A DNA stretch of 7,530 nt from Gammaproteobacteria bacterium. GTDB lineage: Bacteria; Pseudomonadota; Gammaproteobacteria; Xanthomonadales; Rhodanobacteraceae. The notes beneath the pieces were generated by a model, which was not told the origin of the DNA, did no database searches, and worked only from the letters and a program-made list of their open reading frames with translations. Location: assembly GCA_005877675.1 (NCBI GenBank), contig VBNZ01000082.1, positions 4,716 to 12,245 on the forward strand. The letters are read 5' to 3'. Shown one piece after another: positions 6,662 to 7,530 of the stretch. Position 1 is the first letter of the stretch, and each line of letters begins with the position of its first letter. The position numbers were made by a program, and so were the translations under genes.

Positions 6662-6668
6662 GATCTTA

Positions 6669-6674
6669 TTCCTC
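6669..6674 (-). promoter_or_regulatory. Ribosome binding site of the SDR gene
   Basis: GAGGAA on the minus strand, seven bases before ATG 6661. It lies downstream of the alternative ATG at 6682, so it supports the shorter 249-residue protein over a 256-residue one. Confidence 0.75.
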
Positions 6675-6686
6675 GCTTGCATATCA

Positions 6687-6715
6687 ATTAGACGGTTGTC
6701 TAATCGTCATAGCAA
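6687..6715 (-). promoter_or_regulatory. Predicted promoter with overlapping operator palindrome for the SDR gene
   Basis: Reading the minus strand, TTGCTA (6715-6710, 4 of 6 to the -35 consensus) is followed after exactly 17 bases by TCTAAT (6692-6687, 5 of 6 to TATAAT). The palindrome ATTAGACGGTTGTCTAAT (6687-6704, two 7-bp arms around a 4-bp centre) covers the -10 box and most of the spacer. A repressor bound there would block polymerase. Such AGAC-n4-GTCT palindromes are familiar for TetR-type operators, and AT-rich dyads also occur for ArsR-type. The only regulator in view is the ArsR-family gene immediately upstream. Confidence 0.6.
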
Positions 6716-6766
6716 GGGATGAGCGCGGCGACGACGTTTTCAAGGGCCGCACGGCAATTTGTCGAA

Positions 6767-7057
6767 TCAGATTTGCGCGAGACGCTGCAGATACGCGCGC
6801 AGTACGCCGCGCTGCAATAACAGATGCGCGAACTTGCCCTCGCGCTCGATGCGGATCAGTCCGGCGGTTTCGAGTTCCTTGAGATGATGCGACACCGTCG
6901 CCGCGCTGACGTTCTGCTTCTCGACCAGAGCGCAACACGGCATCGCGTCGTCGCCGGCGCCGATCTGACGCAGAATCTCGTAGCGCCGCGGCTCAGCCAG
7001 CGCACGCGCGATGCGCGCGAACTCACGCTCGGTCAACTGGATTTTCTTCGTTGCCAT
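6767..7057 (-). CDS. ArsR/SmtB-family winged-helix transcriptional regulator
   Basis: 96 residues, a normal length for the family. The winged helix is plain: ALAEPRRYEILRQI (19-32) is the family's second helix, and SAATVSHHLKELETAGLI (51-68) the recognition helix, followed by the wing IEREGKFAHLLL (70-81). The metal-sensor motif ELCVCDL of ArsR/SmtB/CadC is absent; instead adjacent cysteines stand at 41-42 (PCCALV), so a redox or small-molecule signal is possible but unproven. It lies 105 bp upstream of the SDR gene on the same strand, and that gap holds a promoter-overlapping palindrome. It is therefore the likeliest regulator of the SDR gene; this is inference. The start at 7057 has only a weak GAG-like ribosome site, but no better in-frame start fits the family N-terminus. 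Confidence 0.93.
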   Translation of the reverse strand: MATKKIQLTEREFARIARALAEPRRYEILRQIGAGDDAMPCCALVEKQNVSAATVSHHLKELETAGLIRIEREGKFAHLLLQRGVLRAYLQRLAQI

Positions 7058-7086
7058 CGCTCGTACTGCGCTGAACCCCGGGCGGC

Positions 7087-7092
7087 ATCATA
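7087..7092 (-). promoter_or_regulatory. Possible -10 element of the arsR-type gene
   Basis: TATGAT on the minus strand (5 of 6 to consensus), 29 bases before the ATG at 7057, in an otherwise very GC-rich 87-bp gap. No recognisable -35 hexamer is present at 16-18 bases upstream, so this is weak. The rest of the gap (7058-7144) shows only GC-rich partial dyads. Confidence 0.3.
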
Positions 7093-7144
7093 GCGCGCGC
7101 TGCAGTGGTGCGGCGGCGGCGCGCGTTGCGCTGATGATCGACGA

Positions 7145-7530
7145 CTATGCCGGTGCCAGCTCGTCCAGACCCGACTCGTGATGCTTGGCTTGCTCGGCGT
7201 GATGATCGGCGGCGAGCAGCATGTAGAAGGCCGGCACCACGAACAGCGTGAACAGCGTGCCGATCGACAGGCCGGTCGAGATGACCAGACCCATCGCGAA
7301 GCGTCCCGCCGCGCCGGCGCCTGAAGCGATCACCAGCGGAATCACGCCGAGCACCATCGCCGCGGTGGTCATCAGAATCGGGCGCAGGCGAACTCCGGCC
7401 GCATGTTCGATCGCATCGCGCTTGCTCATGCCGCTGCGCTGCATTTCGTTGGCGAACTGCACGATCAGGATGCCGTGCTTGGAAATCAGGCCCATCAGCG
7501 TGACCAGACCGACCTGGGTATAGATGTTCA
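7145..7530 (-). CDS. RND efflux transporter permease, C-terminal fragment (5' part outside window)
   Basis: About 128 C-terminal residues of an inner-membrane resistance-nodulation-division pump, whose members usually have about 1,030. The frame is open to the window edge, reading NIYTQVGLVTLMGLISKHG on the minus strand, so the Met at 7495 is internal. This is the conserved TM10/TM11 region of AcrB/MexB-like pumps (GL.SK.GILIV.FAN). It is followed by the AIEHAAGVRLRPILMTTAAMVLGVIP region and the last helix LFTLFVVPAFYMLL, then a His-rich hydrophilic tail (DHHAEQAKHHESG). It acts in a tripartite export complex with a periplasmic adaptor and an outer-membrane channel, probably encoded upstream on the minus strand beyond the window. 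Substrate is unknown; the hydrophobic-drug branch looks closer than the heavy-metal branch. No clear terminator separates it from the ArsR gene 87 bp downstream. Confidence 0.93.
   Translation of the reverse strand, partial: NIYTQVGLVTLMGLISKHGILIVQFANEMQRSGMSKRDAIEHAAGVRLRPILMTTAAMVLGVIPLVIASGAGAAGRFAMGLVISTGLSIGTLFTLFVVPAFYMLLAADHHAEQAKHHESGLDELAPA

Noticed and set aside
6662..6682. Upstream ATG (6682) for the SDR gene
   Set aside because: No Shine-Dalgarno precedes it, it would start almost at the predicted transcription start, and a good GAGG serves the ATG at 6661.
6044..6691. Open frame of 215 codons on the plus strand opposite the SDR gene
   Set aside because: Antisense to an SDR gene with all catalytic motifs; His/Arg/Asp-rich translation is a codon-shadow product.
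7091..7135. GC-rich partial dyad between the RND gene and the ArsR gene as a terminator
   Set aside because: Only short GCGC-type matches pair, with large bulges and no T-run on the minus strand; composition alone would give this.

Overview
The window is a GC-rich (roughly two-thirds GC by eye) chromosomal segment of a proteobacterium. Protein style and intergenic repeats suggest a gammaproteobacterium such as a Xanthomonadales/Rhodanobacteraceae member, or a beta-proteobacterium. This is an impression, not a demonstrated assignment. Seven protein-coding genes are supported. The first and last are cut by the window edges. No tRNA, rRNA, CRISPR array, insertion sequence or phage gene was seen.

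Left half (1-4443, plus strand): a nitrate-assimilation cluster. It holds the C-terminal two-thirds of a molybdopterin assimilatory nitrate reductase (NasA) ending in a BFD-type [2Fe-2S] domain. A YbiB/TrpD2-like gene follows with a 4-bp ATGA overlap. After a 149-bp structured leader comes a NarK/NasA-type MFS nitrate/nitrite transporter. The transporter frame appears to break near 4250-4262: a natural C-terminus continues in the -1 frame to a stop at 4329-4331, while the uninterrupted frame runs on to 4443 with a Cys/Arg-rich, non-protein-like tail.

Middle (4405-5850, minus strand): full-length trifunctional siroheme synthase CysG, convergent with the transporter. Siroheme is the prosthetic group of assimilatory nitrite and sulfite reductases, so this gene completes the nitrate-assimilation theme. 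The nitrite reductase itself is not in the window and may lie upstream. A large imperfect hairpin built from 9-bp GCAAAGGAC-like units fills the space between the two convergent genes. A perfect 12-bp inverted repeat overlaps the cysG start codon.

Right part (5912-7530, minus strand): a short-chain dehydrogenase/reductase gene, an ArsR-family repressor upstream of it, and the C-terminus of an RND efflux permease. The SDR promoter region carries an AT-rich palindrome coincident with a predicted -10 box. This suggests a small repressor-controlled SDR module, with the neighbouring ArsR protein as the first candidate regulator.

Nothing here is clearly a previously undescribed system. The items most worth a second look are the apparent frameshift in the transporter, the start-codon hairpin of cysG, the operator palindrome of the SDR gene, and the translational coupling of ybiB to nasA.
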